Assembly: GCF_030463565.1 (NCBI RefSeq)
Contig: NC_134648.1
Span: 45,227,498-45,291,497, forward strand
DNA length: 64,000 nt
Reading direction: 5' to 3'
Source of the DNA: Pelecanus crispus
Taxonomy: Eukaryota; Chordata; Aves; Pelecaniformes; Pelecanidae
This document shows, piece by piece, positions 26,001 through 41,400 of the stretch. Numbering within the stretch: position 1 is the stretch's first letter; every line of letters starts with the position of its first letter. Below the pieces are notes generated by a model, which was not told the DNA's origin, made no database searches, and saw only the letters and a program-made list of their open reading frames with translations. Both the position numbers and the translations under genes were made by a program.

Positions 26001-29000
26001 ACTTCTTCTCTTGTGCCTACAAATCCTCTGTGATGAAAAAGGGGGGAAAAAGTATTGGAGCTTATAGTATTTGGGGAAAATAGTCAGTAAAACTTTGTCT
26101 CCTGAGTCCTGCTTACTAAGAAATTACTTTGAGGCCACAAAACACACAAAGAAATTAACACCAGTGCATACATATAGAGTTGACAAATACAGGTACTAAC
26201 ATGCTCTGGTTTTCATGTGGTAATTTTTCCCAGTCTTCAAGTCTGCCTTAACTGTGCAACATGCATATGAGAGATAACTGCACAATTAGTGAGACAGTGA
26301 TACATGATACAAAATGTGAGCTCTGCTGTATGAGCTGTCCTGCAAAACAAGCAGTTATTGATAAATTTGACCCAAAAAAAGTCATGCATGGAAAAGAATT
26401 TTTTTCTTCTTTGACTCATTTGGCAGCATCTGTGATTTGTTCACGTACTTTACTGTCTGTAAATGAAGCAAGAATTAAGTAGATCCATGAGTCATTTTCT
26501 GTTCAGAATCAATACATCCAACAGAGGTCTTATTTGTCATACTGTGACAGTTCATCAATTCTTCCTCCCACCGACTCCTGTCTTACCACTCAACAAAGCA
26601 GTCAGACGTGTTTATTCATTTGCTCCCAGCTTTTTCTTTTTTTTTTTTTTCTCCTGTCTTCTAGTGGTAGTCCAAGTTTGCATTTCCACAATAACGAAAC
26701 ATTTGCCCTATTGCTCAAGATTGGAGAGATTTCTGTCTTTGCAATACGTGCTTCATTCTTTAGACCTGTACTTTAATTGCCTTTTAAGTATTGCACAAAT
26801 CGTCATGATGAAGATTTTTGCTGTTTTTGCTGAAAATCACCTTCAGCCTCTGGGTAACATGATCTTAGAAGAGAAAGGAGCTCAAACACTAAGGGGTACC
26901 CTTGAAACTTGTGTGACTGGAACATTCAGCATTGCATTCCTCTTTCATCAGTTAATTTCTGGGGTTCCTTGAATATCTCAGCAGGTGGACTGAGTCAAGT
27001 TCTTCTCCAAAGCGACATATAAGAGATTGATACTGATACACTGAAATCTTCCCCCCCCATATTGGGGCCATCCTAAAATAGAATAGATGAAGCCGAAAAT
27101 TTTGGTCACCAGATCCAGAAGAGCAAGGCTGTTAATCTTCTTGGAAGAAGCAAAGGAGACTAGATTCGTTTGCCTGTGAAACCTAGGGGAAGAGCCTGGC
27201 CTGCAAGTCTTGCTTCTCTCCTTGCAGTTCTTCTGAAGCCTGACTGTTTCCATTTGTGGCTAAAAGAGAAATAAAAGGCCATTTAATATATTCAGCTTTG
27301 TATACCAATACACAGTAAGTGAAGATGTATTGGATGTGAGTGTGTCAGAGGTTCTAGAAGTACTCCTGCAAGTGGTCAGCAAGTATGCTTCCACTGAGGA
27401 AATGCGTGTGTTGACTATATACCTTGAGCCACAAAGTTTGGCTCTTCCTACAGGGATGCACTCCAACATCTGTTCCTGCTTCTGCAACACTGGGAGGGGA
27501 GAGCAGGAGGTAGATAAAACTTCTTAAGAAAGGAAATACAAAGTCAGACTGGCTACCTGTAAATACAGGGAAACTTTCTCAAAACTTTTAACTTCCCAAC
27601 ATTGTGAAATGGGGGGGAATGGGGCCTGGTAGGATTCCCTAGCTAAATGCCTCAACAGTTGACTCTAAGCAACTATTTTTCCTTTTAGAGGTTTCCAATC
27701 TGATTTTGTGTTTCCTGGTGAGAAGAATAGAGCAGCAGAAACTGAGCAGGTTAAAAAAATCTATCAGGCATTTTGACAACTTCTCCCTGTTGTTTTCTCC
27801 CAAAGTCAGATACTTCCTGGTGTTGCCTCCCCTTCCTATTTGCAGCCTCTGTTGACGACTATAGAACCGAATAAAAACCATGTGATTAAATTAACGATCT
27901 CTATCGGTTTCTGTCTGCTATTTATAATTTCTACCTTTGTATTTGGCAATAGCAGCAAATCAAAAGTTAAGCTAAGCACAGGAGCACCCAAGCACTCCTG
28001 TTTTATGAGGGGAATTGCAGCATATCTTTCGTAACAAGAATTCTTCTAATCACTAGGAATATACGCTTGAAATTCAGCAGAGCAGAATGAACGTGCCTTG
28101 ATGATTCATGTCGTGGTGAACTTGGTAACTAGCAACGGGTTGTTTGTTGTATGTTGTAGGGAAGTCCTGCTAAAATCTGGGTGATGAAGTCAAATGAAGG
28201 TATCTGGACTGGATGAGTTTGGTCTCAGTGTTTTCACTTCTCCCTTACAAACCACAAGATGAGTTTTCTTTGGGCAGCCTGACCGATTCACCTGTTCATG
28301 GCATTGTTATCATTGTGGCAGTAAGGGGTGTGCTGGGCCTCCAAATCGGAAACCTGGTCTCTAGGGAACTGAACTGCTTTAGAAGTGATTCTTGTATGGA
28401 AAGTCTCCATAATAGTGAGAGACTATAGTGCTATTAAGATGTGGGAAGCAGGCCAGAGAATGTGAAGGTTGGGTTATTGTAGGCCAATTCTTTGTAAGAA
28501 TAAATATTTGATTTGAGCCTGAGAAATGCTGGGTTTTACTGTTGTCTTAAAGGTCATGTAGATAAAATCCTCAGACAACAATTGCATTAATTCGTGTACA
28601 TCTGGATTTATTTATATATTTTGAAAAGCAATCAATTTTTTGGTTCACACTTGGCTTTTATATCTGAGATGCTATTTTTAGTAAAAATAGGAAAGACGAT
28701 GTATTTGGAAGCTGTGTTATCTGAAGGAGAAAAGGTACAATGAAACAAAAGCTGCATTTGGATTTATTTATGAAGTTATGAAAGCCTGATCTTTTTGAAC
28801 AGTAGGTTATTCCCAGGGATTTCAGTGTACTGACATGCTGATTAATGATCCAACAACCCATTAAGCTGCATTTGTTGTTTTTTCTCTAGTTGCATTCTAC
28901 TTGTAGAGCAAGAGTGGAAGAGACGTTTATATATAGGTAATTATATTTAAATTGAACTTATAGAATTATTATAACCTGCAGTGAAGTTTAAAACCAAAGT

Positions 29001-32000
29001 TAAAGTAATTTTTATTTTTTTTAATCTTGGACTCATAGAAAGTCAAGTACAATTGTCCACAGCTTTTAACCTAAATCTCTTCATAAACTGATTGTTTCAT
29101 GTTATCTGGAACATGGAAATAGAAATTCCTATTTGAATCTAGGAGACCAGTTTCACCAGAATTAAAATTCCACGCTGGGATCAAGATCACTCTGGCAGTA
29201 TGCTTGCTTAAAACTAATTCACAAGAATTCCTGTTTCAAACTGAACTTCTGAAAAACCGTAAGAACTCTTTAATTCTTATCCAAATACCATTGACCTTTT
29301 GCATCAAACACTTATGAAAACCTCACCTTTTTCCAGTATTGATTTTGTACATCAGATGCAGAGGTGACAGGCAAGAGGCTATCCCTATTCATTCTTTTAC
29401 TTATTTAAGGTTATGTTTGTGCAGTTCCTCCAAACAAGGGAGGGGGAAAGAGTCAGGGCAAAAAAAAGGTAAAAATAAAAGTCCCCAGACTAATTCAGAC
29501 TTATGCCTTTATCTGTGATGTGAATCTAAATTGCATCAAATTAGATTAAACTAATGTGTTTACATGTGCTAATATAAAGAGGAGATCTTATTCAAATACC
29601 TGTCACTTCTCTGTAGGCTGCTACCAGGACCATGCCATAAGTGGAGTCAATTTCTAGAAATGATAAGAAAATTTTATATCCTCCTTGCTATTAAAAAGAT
29701 AAGAGCATTTGTATTGTTTCAAACCAAAGTATCTAACCTGTCTAATCAAGACAGTAGTCAGAAGTGGATTAGGAGTGCAAGAACAAGACAGACTTGGAGG
29801 GATGATTCCAGTTGCTACAGATTTTTTTACTGATTTAGGAACTTCTGGATGAAGAAGTTGCATCCTGACTAGCAAGTTTAATTGCCATTGATGGAGTTTT
29901 GTTTCATAAATCTATTTGATTACCTTTCCTATTTATTTTTGCCTTTGGTTTTCAAACCATCCTGTGGCAGTGAGCTCCACAGTTATATAGGATATGATAA
30001 CAAGTGTGCTTTTGTTTGTTTTAGACCTACTTGATAGGATCTTTGTTCTGCCTCGGTGTGTATGATGACAATCAGGGCTACTGTTGGGGTAAAGAGCAAT
30101 CACCTCAAATTGTACTCGGGGGACCAGCATTTTGTTGTGTAATGGTTGATCTCCTGTTTGTCTGTGAGCAACGCAGTTTGAGGTATCCTGGTCTTGCAGG
30201 TTACCTACCTGTCGTTAATATAACAAGCCAAAGTTTCCTGTGGATTTTTCGCTATTTTTTAAAATACATTCTTATTTGTCATAGAATGCAAATTCCTAAT
30301 AAGCTTTTTTCCTTATTTAAGTGTAAGAGGTGGGATGAATATAAGATTTTAAATAAAATTGAAAATTATTTGCACCTCGGAAAAGTTTGGGAGTCTGTGT
30401 GTGCCACTGCGGCAATCCATTGCAGTCTCCCATGGATGATGTGTGGTGCGCCTCTGCTGTGCTTAAATTACAACACAGCAAGAGAGATAGCAGGAGCAGG
30501 GAACAGTGATTTGGCATCATCTGTCTAACTCATCACTACCAGTGTAATCGAAACATGATCTGGAATAGTAGCAAATGTGAAATGCCTAGACACCTTGCAA
30601 CCGTGTCTATTAATGGTTATAATCAGACCTGATCTATCCATACAAAGTGTAATTAAGCTATTATCATACATGCTGGGACTTGTAAATGATTTTGTTGCTT
30701 GGTATCACATGAGGAACAGGAGTGATGTAGTAAGAATACCAGTACCAAGAACATAATAAGAAAGGTATGGCTACCTTAAGGTATGGCTACCTTTGCTGCT
30801 GCTGTTCTTTAAATTTTCAGGAAAAAAACCAACCCACAGGCTGATTTCTAGCACAGGCAATCTAATCCACATGGGTTCTTCCTCTGTCATATGGAATAAA
30901 CTCTGGGAAATACAGGGATTTTTGGGACTGCTTCTAGGAGAAAAGTCATAGCAACGAGACCCAAGCTGAAATAAACTGCAGAGGAGGTCCTGAGTTGCAG
31001 GATCTCCTGAAAAGGAGCCCCGTATCTGCTGGGTCACCTCATATGCACGTCATGCTAGTGTAGCAGGTTGGTGGCTTGCTGCTGCGGAGGTCGATCTTGT
31101 GTATAAGGTCATCCCTATCTCCATGTGTAAACCAAGAGAACTTCCCTTGGTACTTGCAGGAACTCTCTAAACACTTTCCCTTATTTGCTTCTTAACCTGA
31201 TATCCCCTGTTGCTTACATGATTTTACAACTTTTTAGATCTTCAGGCTTGTATTTTTCTAAATGATAGAAAATGAACTGAAAATTTAAAACTGTATATAT
31301 GTATTTACTTATTAGTAGCCATGGTGCTGTTACACAATAGAAATGTTCACTCCCCAACCTCCAAGAAAGATGCCTACCTCAAGATCTTAAACATTAGTCA
31401 TTGAAAAACATTAGATGAAGAAATAACCTTATAAAGTATCATTTGTGTTAGAGTTCTCCTGTTTATGTGCATCTCCATCAAATAAACATTCATATTCTCT
31501 ATTCTATAAATATTATTTCCTAAATATGATCCCCAAAAATTACATTTTAAATCACTCTGGATGCTTAATCTCTGATATTGTACTTACTGCCCTGTCTCAT
31601 TGTTAGGAAACCTTCCTCTTCTTGAGAAATTCTCTATTTCAAATCATTTACATATTTCATACTAATCTTTACAAGTATCTACTGGTTTTTCCTTTCCACC
31701 CAAAGATACTAGCCTGTGATGCTGTTTCTTCCTGATTTATTATTCACCAGTCAGTTTTTTAATAGATCCGAGTAGTTCTTGTCACAGTTCTAGCTGGAAA
31801 TATGCATTGAAGTTATAATGAGACAGGTGAGTCAGAACCTAAAGAGGTTCTCAAAATTATGTAAACATAATATACTCTATTTTCCAACCAATTTTATGAA
31901 TTATTAACTGATACTTGTGTCTAATTTTTCCACATAATTTCTGCTATTTCAGCTGCTGCATTGTCCTATCCTTGCACAATGTTTCCTGTAGTGACTGTTA

Positions 32001-32433
32001 AAACTGGACCTGTGCTTCTGTCATACTGATGATACCAACTTACGTTTTACGTAACTCAGGAAATATTAGTGATGCTTATGTCTGTCATCTTCATTGTCCA
32101 GCATTCATCCTTTTACCTGCTCACTTCTATGATTGCCAAAAAGGAAACAGTGAGGTGGCAGTAAGACTTCTTCTGCCTCTAATATTTTGAATCTTTTTGA
32201 GTTTTGAGCTTTTAAGGAGTCACGTTGACATGGCTCTGTGAGCAAGCTATGTACAGTGTGCCATAAGCTCTCCAACAGAAGTTAAAAGTTCAGTTCCACT
32301 GGTTCTGTGGAGTTGCTCCTGACTTACATGGTATAACAGTGTGGGAAGATCAACCTTGCTGATGCCTTCTTTCCTTGTTTATTTCCTAATTGTGTGATAC
32401 TTGGGTAAACTGGATAGTGCTTACACTATACAC

Positions 32434-32464
<31 letters not shown>

Positions 32465-35400
32465 AAGTATGATGCAGGTGCTTGTTAGGGATGTGGTTCA
32501 TTAGAATTTCAGCTTCTATGTTCAGTGCAAGTTTGAGGAAAGCACAGTGGAAAACAGGTATTTCTTGAACACTACCTATACTACTACCAGATTGATTGAT
32601 AGATTGATAGGAATTTTCTTCCACCACAGCCCTAAATTGCCACACATTTGAGTACATAAAATTAAGTAGTAGTAAAAGGGTTGCAAGCAGGTAGTCATAG
32701 AGCAGAACCAGTCAGTCTTAATGATGTTGATTTACCCTGCTCCTTATTAGGAGTAGTTATCCTGGGCTTGTCTAATGTTAATGTCACTATACTGCTTTCA
32801 GCATCTGAAGTAATTTACATGATATCCGTGTAAAACATTGCACTGTACTGTTTAAATCCATTTATGTATGATGGCCCTAAGTCTCAAGAGTTAAAGGAAG
32901 TGGCTGAAATAAAAGAATTGGAGGCTTTTGACATTTTCACTTCCCATTGATACGTATGTATCTTCAGACTTTCATACCTTGTGGAGTGAAAAGCTCTAAC
33001 TTTCCATTGAATGGGCATCCCCAAATGGGCTTTCAGAAATACGAATGCTATAGGTTAGGGATTTCTTTTTTCTCATCCCACTCACTCTCATTTCCACAAG
33101 CCCATTCACCCTGCCAGCCTAGCTAACATAACAAGTAATATGACACAGAGTTTTAACCCTTAGCTATCTGATCAATTTGGTAAACAAAATACTTCTGAAA
33201 TTATAGCGTGCTCTCCCACTTAAGCACTGCTGTTCGGTCCTGGGTGCTCCAGGAGTTGTTAGGTGAGTATCTGCATTCTTTCCATGGAAGTGGACAAAGG
33301 AGAGAAAGATGTAACAGAATTCCTCAAATGTGCTGGCTGGTATCGTCATATACAGATACCTGGAAACCATAATCCTGAGTCCACAAACCAAAATTAGCTT
33401 AAAAAAGATAGATCCTTTTACAAAATAGGGGGTGGGTGGTTCTTATTTTGCTTCTGCTGACCAAGCCGTTCTGGTCATATTTTCATGTTCTCAAGCGTTT
33501 TTCTCTTGACTACAGGGGCAAAAAATGACTAAGTAGACAAAGATTTTCATGTAACCAGTTGTTCCCAGGAGGTGGAGCTTTTAGACAAATATCAAATATC
33601 ATCCATAATTACTTTGTAGGAGTTGACAATATTATCTGTTTGTCAAATCGCTGTATCTTACCGCCTGAGTTAAAGAAAAATACTTTTGATAGTGGTCTGC
33701 CCAGTGTCCAGCTATTGAGTACTGCAGACTGTTATCAATAAACTTCTATTAAAAGCATTAAAGTAAATTAGATCTTGTGGATTGTAGCTATTGTGGGGGG
33801 CTTTCAGACCTTCACTGCCTAGGATCTCCAAGCATAGGTATTGCCTGCAGTGTTACTAGTAGTAAAATGGCAGGGGTCTGCAGTGATATACAATCAAAGT
33901 TAATGACTGTGTTAAGACTGTGTAGTTTACGTTCACTTGTGATACACTCTGCATCAGATTTTTGCTGTTCTTGCAGGAACAGTATGTTACTTACCAGGGT
34001 GTGCAGCCTTGATCCAAATGAGACAGTTGAAGCTCTGCCTAATGGGACTGGCAGTGCAAGGTGTACATGAAAGTCCCCTAAGTTTTCTCCAGCCTGGTAA
34101 ATACCAGTTATGCTCTTACCAGTATTAAACAGATTCCTTCCTTGGTCCCTCCTTGCTAAAAGCCTTGGTGCATGGTCTCCCTGGGGTAGGTGGGCCTGAC
34201 TGACCACACAGCTACGCCTCCACCTCAGACCTTTGTGCTTTAGTTTGCTTCTGCTGATTTTTGTCCTGTTGAAGAACATTTTATATGTTCTCTTTCATAT
34301 TAAACAAATTTTTCATCTTTCTGACCTTCAAAGAGAAATCACCACTCGAGTAGTGTTTGTTAACGTATTTATTTGTTAAGAAACTGCAGAATTGTTCTTA
34401 GAGGAACAATTGTTTTTGAAGGTGACCTCTTTATCTCTGAGTAGTAATCTGTAGCAGGCAACTGGAAAATAGTACTAATAAGAAACAAAAGCAGTGTGAA
34501 AATTGGGTTAAAAATGTTTGCTGCATGCTGTAGTCCAATTCTATTTTTTTGACTGCAAGCAATCAATTTACTGATGGATTTCTTGGTTATCGTATCATTC
34601 TACATGGATGATAAGCCTGTTGATCTGTGAGCACAGAAATAGTCTTTATTTTAAAGTTTCTGTGGAACTATCAAGTTTATTAAAACATAGGATGTCGCTG
34701 CAGAAGCATAGGTTTAATGTGCCTTGAACAGCATCATGCCTGTGCCTTCTGTAACAGTGATCTCCCCAGCTGCTGCGGCACCTTTCCTCAAATAATAAAA
34801 GTACCGTCCGGGACTTTCTGAACCACAGATTGGAGAGGGGGGAAAACACTTAACATCAGACTAGGTCAGTGACGCTGTGCAGACATCTGCATAGGACAGT
34901 GGTGAGAGCTAAAATATTGGTATCTTTTAAACTGTCAGTTTCACTCTTACAAAGCCAATTTCAGTCCTGCACCAAGTTATTTTCTATCTATGGAAAGGAT
35001 CAGTCAAGCTTGTGCTTTCATTTTCATAATACCCCATCACCACCACTGCCACCACCACCCAGAGATCCTGCTCACATTGTGGATTTTCAGTACTTAAATA
35101 TAACTTCTGACCCCCACACAGCTGCATTTAGTTCACAAGTGTTCCTTTGTAATAGCTAGCTTTTTACATCCTTTCTGAAATGAGAAATGGTAAGAGAAAC
35201 TCTCTTATGGCCTTAAGTTGTTGTATACAGCTGCTACAATAATAGTAGAAATGCGAGAGTACCAATGTAATGGCAAAGACTGCGTTTACAGTGGAAGATG
35301 GCAGACTCCTGAAGCTGTAACTTCAGCTGGGACAATTATTCCATTTACAGTCAGTGGCTCTGATAGGTAGTTTCACTTCTGAAGCCTCTACAAAAATAAG

Positions 35401-38400
35401 TAAAACCTCATACCTTTTCATTTTTATGTGACTTGCTTCCTCACAAAAATAAAGATTATATACATACTACTTGGTGCAATGAAGTGTGATATGTAGTGAT
35501 CAGTAAGAAAGTACTGTTGAAGAAACAGCAGTGCAGGCAGAAAGAATTCAAGGATGAGAACAAAGGGTAGAATTGTTATGTGGAAATTCACAGGTAACAC
35601 TTCATGTCCTTTCAGCTTTTATATATTTATTTTCCTAGTCTTGTATAATCATGGGTAGACAGAATCACCTAGCTCATCTCCTTGGTGTGGAGGGTTGATA
35701 CTGAAAACTCTTTTTAATACTTTGCAAATCTCCAGGTTTTGGTATAAAACAGTAAGTGCTCAGGAGAGGTCTGGATGAAAAAAAAAAAATCCATGTAAGA
35801 TGCCCCATAGGTATTGTCAAGATCTTGGTATTTATTCTTTGTTGCAAGAAAGAATATGAGTAAGAGGAGAGATAAAAGTATACAATGGTATTAGCTATGT
35901 AGAAAAAATAGAGAAGATCAGAAAAAAAGAAATATCTTTGCCCTTTTACATGACTCAAGAAAGGAGGACATTCAGAAAATTCAAATACATGAAAGGAAAC
36001 ATTTTACTGCCAGTCCATAATTAAAATACAAAACTTAGCTGCTAGGACTGGGGTGTAGTTAATTGTGAATTGAACATTTCCCAGTTGCTGCCGTATCAAA
36101 ATGCTACTTTGGATTTCAGATTCACCCTTTCTCTTACATCTTTATGCCTACTGCATAATTGCTGAGCCAACATCAGAGGGTCTGCTTGCATGTTGAAACC
36201 AACATTACATTTTTTTAAGTGATTGGGAAAGAAAATGGTATTGTAGCTGACTAACAAAACTTTTGGATTGAGAAACTTGACTGGCACTGCAGTGACTTAG
36301 AAAATTCAACTTCTGAAAATGCCGTTATGCAGCTGAAGAATGTTTGTTTGTCCACACATGTCTTGAAGTGTTGTAAGAGTCAGGAAAAAAAGCTTGTTTT
36401 TCTTTTTTGCAATTTATACTCTAAAATTCAGCAATTCCCCAACTGTCCATCTCTTCTTTAGCAATTTCCGGAGTTCTTGGCATTGTTCATTTCATAATAT
36501 GCTATGCTAACTATAGTCACTACCCATTTTTCTTTCTTTTATTCACGGTTGACCTTTATTTATCTAAAGATCGTGATGATGAAAATACTACCATTTGAAA
36601 GGAGTGACATTCAAAAAGTGTGAGCAAGAATGGTCACACTAAAAAGTTTGTCAGGTGTAAGGTCTGACAAAGTGGCTGAGATCTTTTAACAGTGACATTC
36701 CTTTCTCAAAAGCCAGACTCCTAAAAGCTAGTGTCTCCTACTGATCCCGCTCCTGCCTCCCCATCCTTCATGTCATACATACAATTTAAATTCCGTGTAG
36801 TAAGTTGTGTATATATTTCTTTGGTCCCTGCATGCATCCCTCCTTGATTCTGTTAATTCTCCTAAGAAACACTGCTTCACTGTCCATCAAATCTCTACTT
36901 GTCATGCTTTTTGAGAATAAGACAGAGCAGGATATGGCTGTAATTAGGTTATATATTAGAAAATACCTATGTCAACACCTTTTTTTTTTTTTTTTCTTAC
37001 ATGCCTCTATGCTGGGAAGGATAGGGACCTATCCCTGTCTTTATGTTGCATAGGAGAAATTTGTAACAGTCTTTCCAAACCTAAAGTTAACTTACACAGG
37101 TTTGGTTGGTATTATGCTGTTCTCTGAGCTGGTCAGTAGAATAAAAAACCGGGGTGGCTCTTCAAGCTTGTTTGAAATTGGAAATTTTACCTGTAGTTTA
37201 CAATATAGCAGAATACAATGTCAGAGCCTAATTACACACATACTACTTCTACATTCAGAACTGTTTCAGAGATTATTTTGAGCAGGTTCCACCTTCAGTT
37301 GAAATCAAGTAGAGTTGTAATTAAAGATATCTCTGTTACTGGCATAATAGCCAGGGTACCACAAATACAGGAAAATATAAACTACGCTATTGCTTTGGTA
37401 CCTGAGCTGATTCTGTTTACGTTTACTCTGCTTTACTCTCCCCACTACCCAGGATTCAGGAGGGCTTGGGCGCAGTCCATGGTACTTATCCTTGTAGTCA
37501 ATTTTGACCTGGAAGTAATATGTCTGCATTCATCCAGTGCTGCATTTGAGCCAAATCCTCCAGTCAGTGGGAACACTGGACTGTGCAGGGGCACCGGGTG
37601 TCTTAGTACACAGTCAGTTTGGACCTGGCTGCAAAAGCATCCTTAGGATGCCTCTGAATACAAACTTACTCTGCAAACAGCAGAGCTGTATTTAGGCATC
37701 ACCTCATCTGAGCAAACTGAGGCTACCGTACATCCTCAGTCTATATTAAATGAATTTGGGTATCTTTGCTTCTGTGGTTTCGTTTTCCTGCTCAATCAAT
37801 AATCTGCCTTTGATTAATAGAGTTGACTGCAAAGTCAAGAGCAATAGCTGGCATCTAAAAATGAACTGCAAATTTTAATGAATTGTGATAGGGATTTAAG
37901 ACATATCTCTAGTGAATGTGTCAAGAGAGGAGAAGTCAATTCTAGGTGTGGAGTCAATGTAGATAGGATAAAACATGTTAAACATTGTGTGATTGCTGTC
38001 ATTGATGTGTGAAGTGCTGCCACTGGTAGAGTTTTGCGTGATGGCGTGTGTGTTGCATCAATCTAAATAGTCCTACTGTAACACAGGATACAAATATTCC
38101 CAACAATACTGTTTCTGCAGTATTGCAGCGATCCCCAGTATCTTAAGGGATGGTTGCCAAGAGTTAGCTGTTGGCTGTCTCAAGGGCATAAAGTAAACCA
38201 GGCTGATTGAGCTTAGCAACTGTTACTCCTCCATTACTGCTCTTTCCCTTCTAAGTAGCTATCCCCTTGCTAGTGAGGGGCAGATAATCTGCAGGGGATC
38301 AAGAAATGCGTATGCTGCCCTGCATTTGAATAAGGAGGACTTTGCAACTAATTTACACTGTGTCATCAGTAATAATGTAGAGAATATAAGCAGCAGCTTC

Positions 38401-41400
38401 CGTTGTGTTTGGTATTGAACCCGCTTTGGCGAAATTACCAGGCTCAGTGAGAAAGTCCAGCCTCTCCTGCAAACAGCACCCCTGCCCTCCCTGGGTGGCT
38501 GGCCCTGCTGCAGGAAAAAACTCCTGCTTCCCATTGTGTCTCTCCTGCGTGTGGTACTGAAGTACACACCTTTCTTTGAACTTCTTTGTCTACAATATGT
38601 AAAAAGGGAACTAAAAATGATGAAACTGTAAGTCAAATAAATGTGGTGATGTGGGAATTGATTCCTTGCTAACCTTTGGAGAGAATGCTCATGCTCAGCC
38701 CCACCTGACTTCAGGCAGCTCTGTGCCTGTTTCCTCTGCAGTTTCACAGCCACAGTGTTGGGTAGGAGGCCACACTAACAACAGGTGAAAATAACAATAA
38801 TAGAGCAGTTTGTTGCTGTTATTAGCAGATACCTGATTGTAAGCGTGTTTTGCTTCTAAATGGCGGTTAGTGAAACCAAATGTCTAGAAAATGGCAAACA
38901 TGATTTATTAACAACAGTTCGAACTTTTTGGGGGTGATTACTTCTTCATGCTAGACCTGTATACAGGTGAGCCACATTTTGCTGAGTCACTGAATGGTGT
39001 GCCTCCCAGCAGCAGTGTTCAAGCGTTTCCCATCCGACAGGTGGGAAACCACCGGTAGTATCCAAGGAGAAAGGTTGTCCTGCAGCGAGCTGACCTTTGA
39101 AACTGGGACATGTGGCACAGCCTGATCTAGTCATCGGAACGGGTGACGGGCAGTGAAACCTTAGGAAATCTGTATCCTGCTCTGCTCATAGTTCCTCATA
39201 TGAGGTAGAGTAATTATCCTGTCTTCCTTGTGCTTCATTATGCACTTGTGTAAAGTGGAGATGTAATTATGAATTTACTTCATAAGGCTGTTGTGAAATT
39301 TAAAGAATGGGGATTAGTCTTGCAGTGTGACAAGGATTCCCTGCTCTCCCAGCTTAACTCCTGTGTTTGATCCACGTTAAATTGTGCAGAATTGTGAATG
39401 TGGGTTACTGCAAAACTATTTCCAGGAATTTGTATAGAAAAGTTCCCTTCTGACAGGAAACTTTTTATTCTTACCTGAAAAGTGGTTCTTTTAAGGTATA
39501 ACTTGCTGATTTTTAAAATGTAAAACTACCAGTTGCAGGGTTTTCGTCTGCTTTATTTCATATTTGCAAAGCTCAGGCTTTTTACATATTACGAGGAGTT
39601 CAACATCAGCATGATCCCGTGGAGTATGCGTTCTCTGTCCTACTGCTCTGCCTCCCCACCTCTTTTCACTCCAGCTCCTCTCTGATCCAGAAGTTCCTGC
39701 CCTGGTGTGTTAGCGCAGTTGTGATTGTGCTGTGATCTGGTTGACAACATGGCCCAACAAATAGATTATATCAGCACAACAGAGAAAAAACAAAAGGTGC
39801 ATTGTGATAGGAGAGCAGGAGCTTGGTCGTGATGGGGAAATTCCATAAAAAGGCATTGCTGCAGAAACAAAAAAACCTCATTTACGTGTGGGGAAATAGC
39901 TCATATCTCTGGGACTGTCCCAAGAAAAGATAATTATATACACTCAGCCAAAGTATTATACAAGTGTGATAGTTTTTCACTGATTCACAGATTAGGGTGC
40001 AGAAATCAGAGTTAGAACATGCATGCTGGGTACATACATCCATTTAATTATGGACTATTTTTAATGATTAAAAAATCATAGAAAAATTAATAGCAGTGTG
40101 CTTAGAAGAACCACATTGGGAGATACATGATACATTTATGAACAGCTGGTCTTGACTCTTCCATTGATCTGTGTGTAGTTTCATACTTCTTTGTGGCTGC
40201 ACCCTGGCTCCATCAGGGTCGTTTGCTAGAGTGCTGTGAACACAAAATTGTTTGCATTGTAAGTAAAATGTGAAGGCTTAGGAGAAGCTTGAGGAAGATC
40301 TAATTAAAGACTGGGACAGCACGGGAATAATTTAAATGTGACTGATAAATGATGAAATGGATTGCAAGCAGAACATATTCAGCAGGTGCTAACCATGCTT
40401 ATTTACCCTTCTGTACAAAATGGCATCTTATGATTCCTGTTTTCAGAGAAAATGTGGTTTTATATGTTCTGCTGTCCAAATTTGAAAGATACTAATACTC
40501 ATAAAAGGTCATTCTTTCACTAATTTTGTAAGCCTCATTCTCAAGAAAATTAATAGTATAGGGAATGTGTGTGTTGTATATTTTGTAGTGTTTTGTACAG
40601 ATTGCCTTTTGAACAGATTGTCCAACTGAGCATCTGATGTTTGCTACCTACATAATGTAGGAACATTCAAAGGGTGCATCTACATAGAGCTTACTGCATA
40701 TAGCATATTTGCATTGTGTAGTGGCAGATGACAATAATTTTTAGATAACTTTTGGAAATACTAGATTAATAAAATCCTTGTGTCTTTTTAAGTGAGAGAT
40801 CACTACTGCTGTTTTTTTGTTAACAGTATTATGTTCAGTTTCCTCTATGACTAAAACAAGTGTTACTGTGTGTCTCACGTCTTCCTTTCTTGAGAAGCAG
40901 CCACGCGTGGGAGTAGACACACTTAGGAAACCCCCCATGTGAGTTCTGTGGCTCCCTGTAGACCACCCCTGTTAAGCACTCAAGCCTAAAATGAGATAGA
41001 ACACTCTTTAATAAAGTTGCATCAGGCAAGGGAGTGTGCAGAACAAAATTATTTTTATCTTGTGAAAACAAAAATAAGTTCTATCTTCTGTGTTTTAGTT
41101 GTGTAATTATGTGGTAAGTAGAGGAGAGACAGCGTGCTGTTATGCAGGCAGGAGTTTCTAAATCTTTTAATGGTGATTCCTGTTAATTTTATTACAATTT
41201 AAGCCTGGTTTGAGTTTTTCCATTGCAAAACTGTAGCAAATTTATACCAGCCCCTCAATTTTTTCCCAGAAGCACTTCATACTGGAGAACCTCCTATGCT
41301 AATAATACGTAGGAGAAGAAAGTCCATATGACTAACAGGTAAAGAGTGACACAAGTTACAACCTTCAGAAAGAAAGACTTAACGGAGCTGGATCCAAGCC

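Noticed and set aside
26463..26972. 169-codon open frame in the large PRORP intron
   Set aside because: It contains a poly-phenylalanine run from a T tract and no known motif or splice context; chance is the simpler explanation.
30031..30528. 165-codon open frame in the large PRORP intron
   Set aside because: No recognisable family, and Cys/Leu/Tyr-rich composition typical of AT-rich intron translation.
32435..32462. 28-base poly-A as the tail of a processed pseudogene
   Set aside because: No recognisable parent coding sequence upstream and no matching flanking duplication seen.
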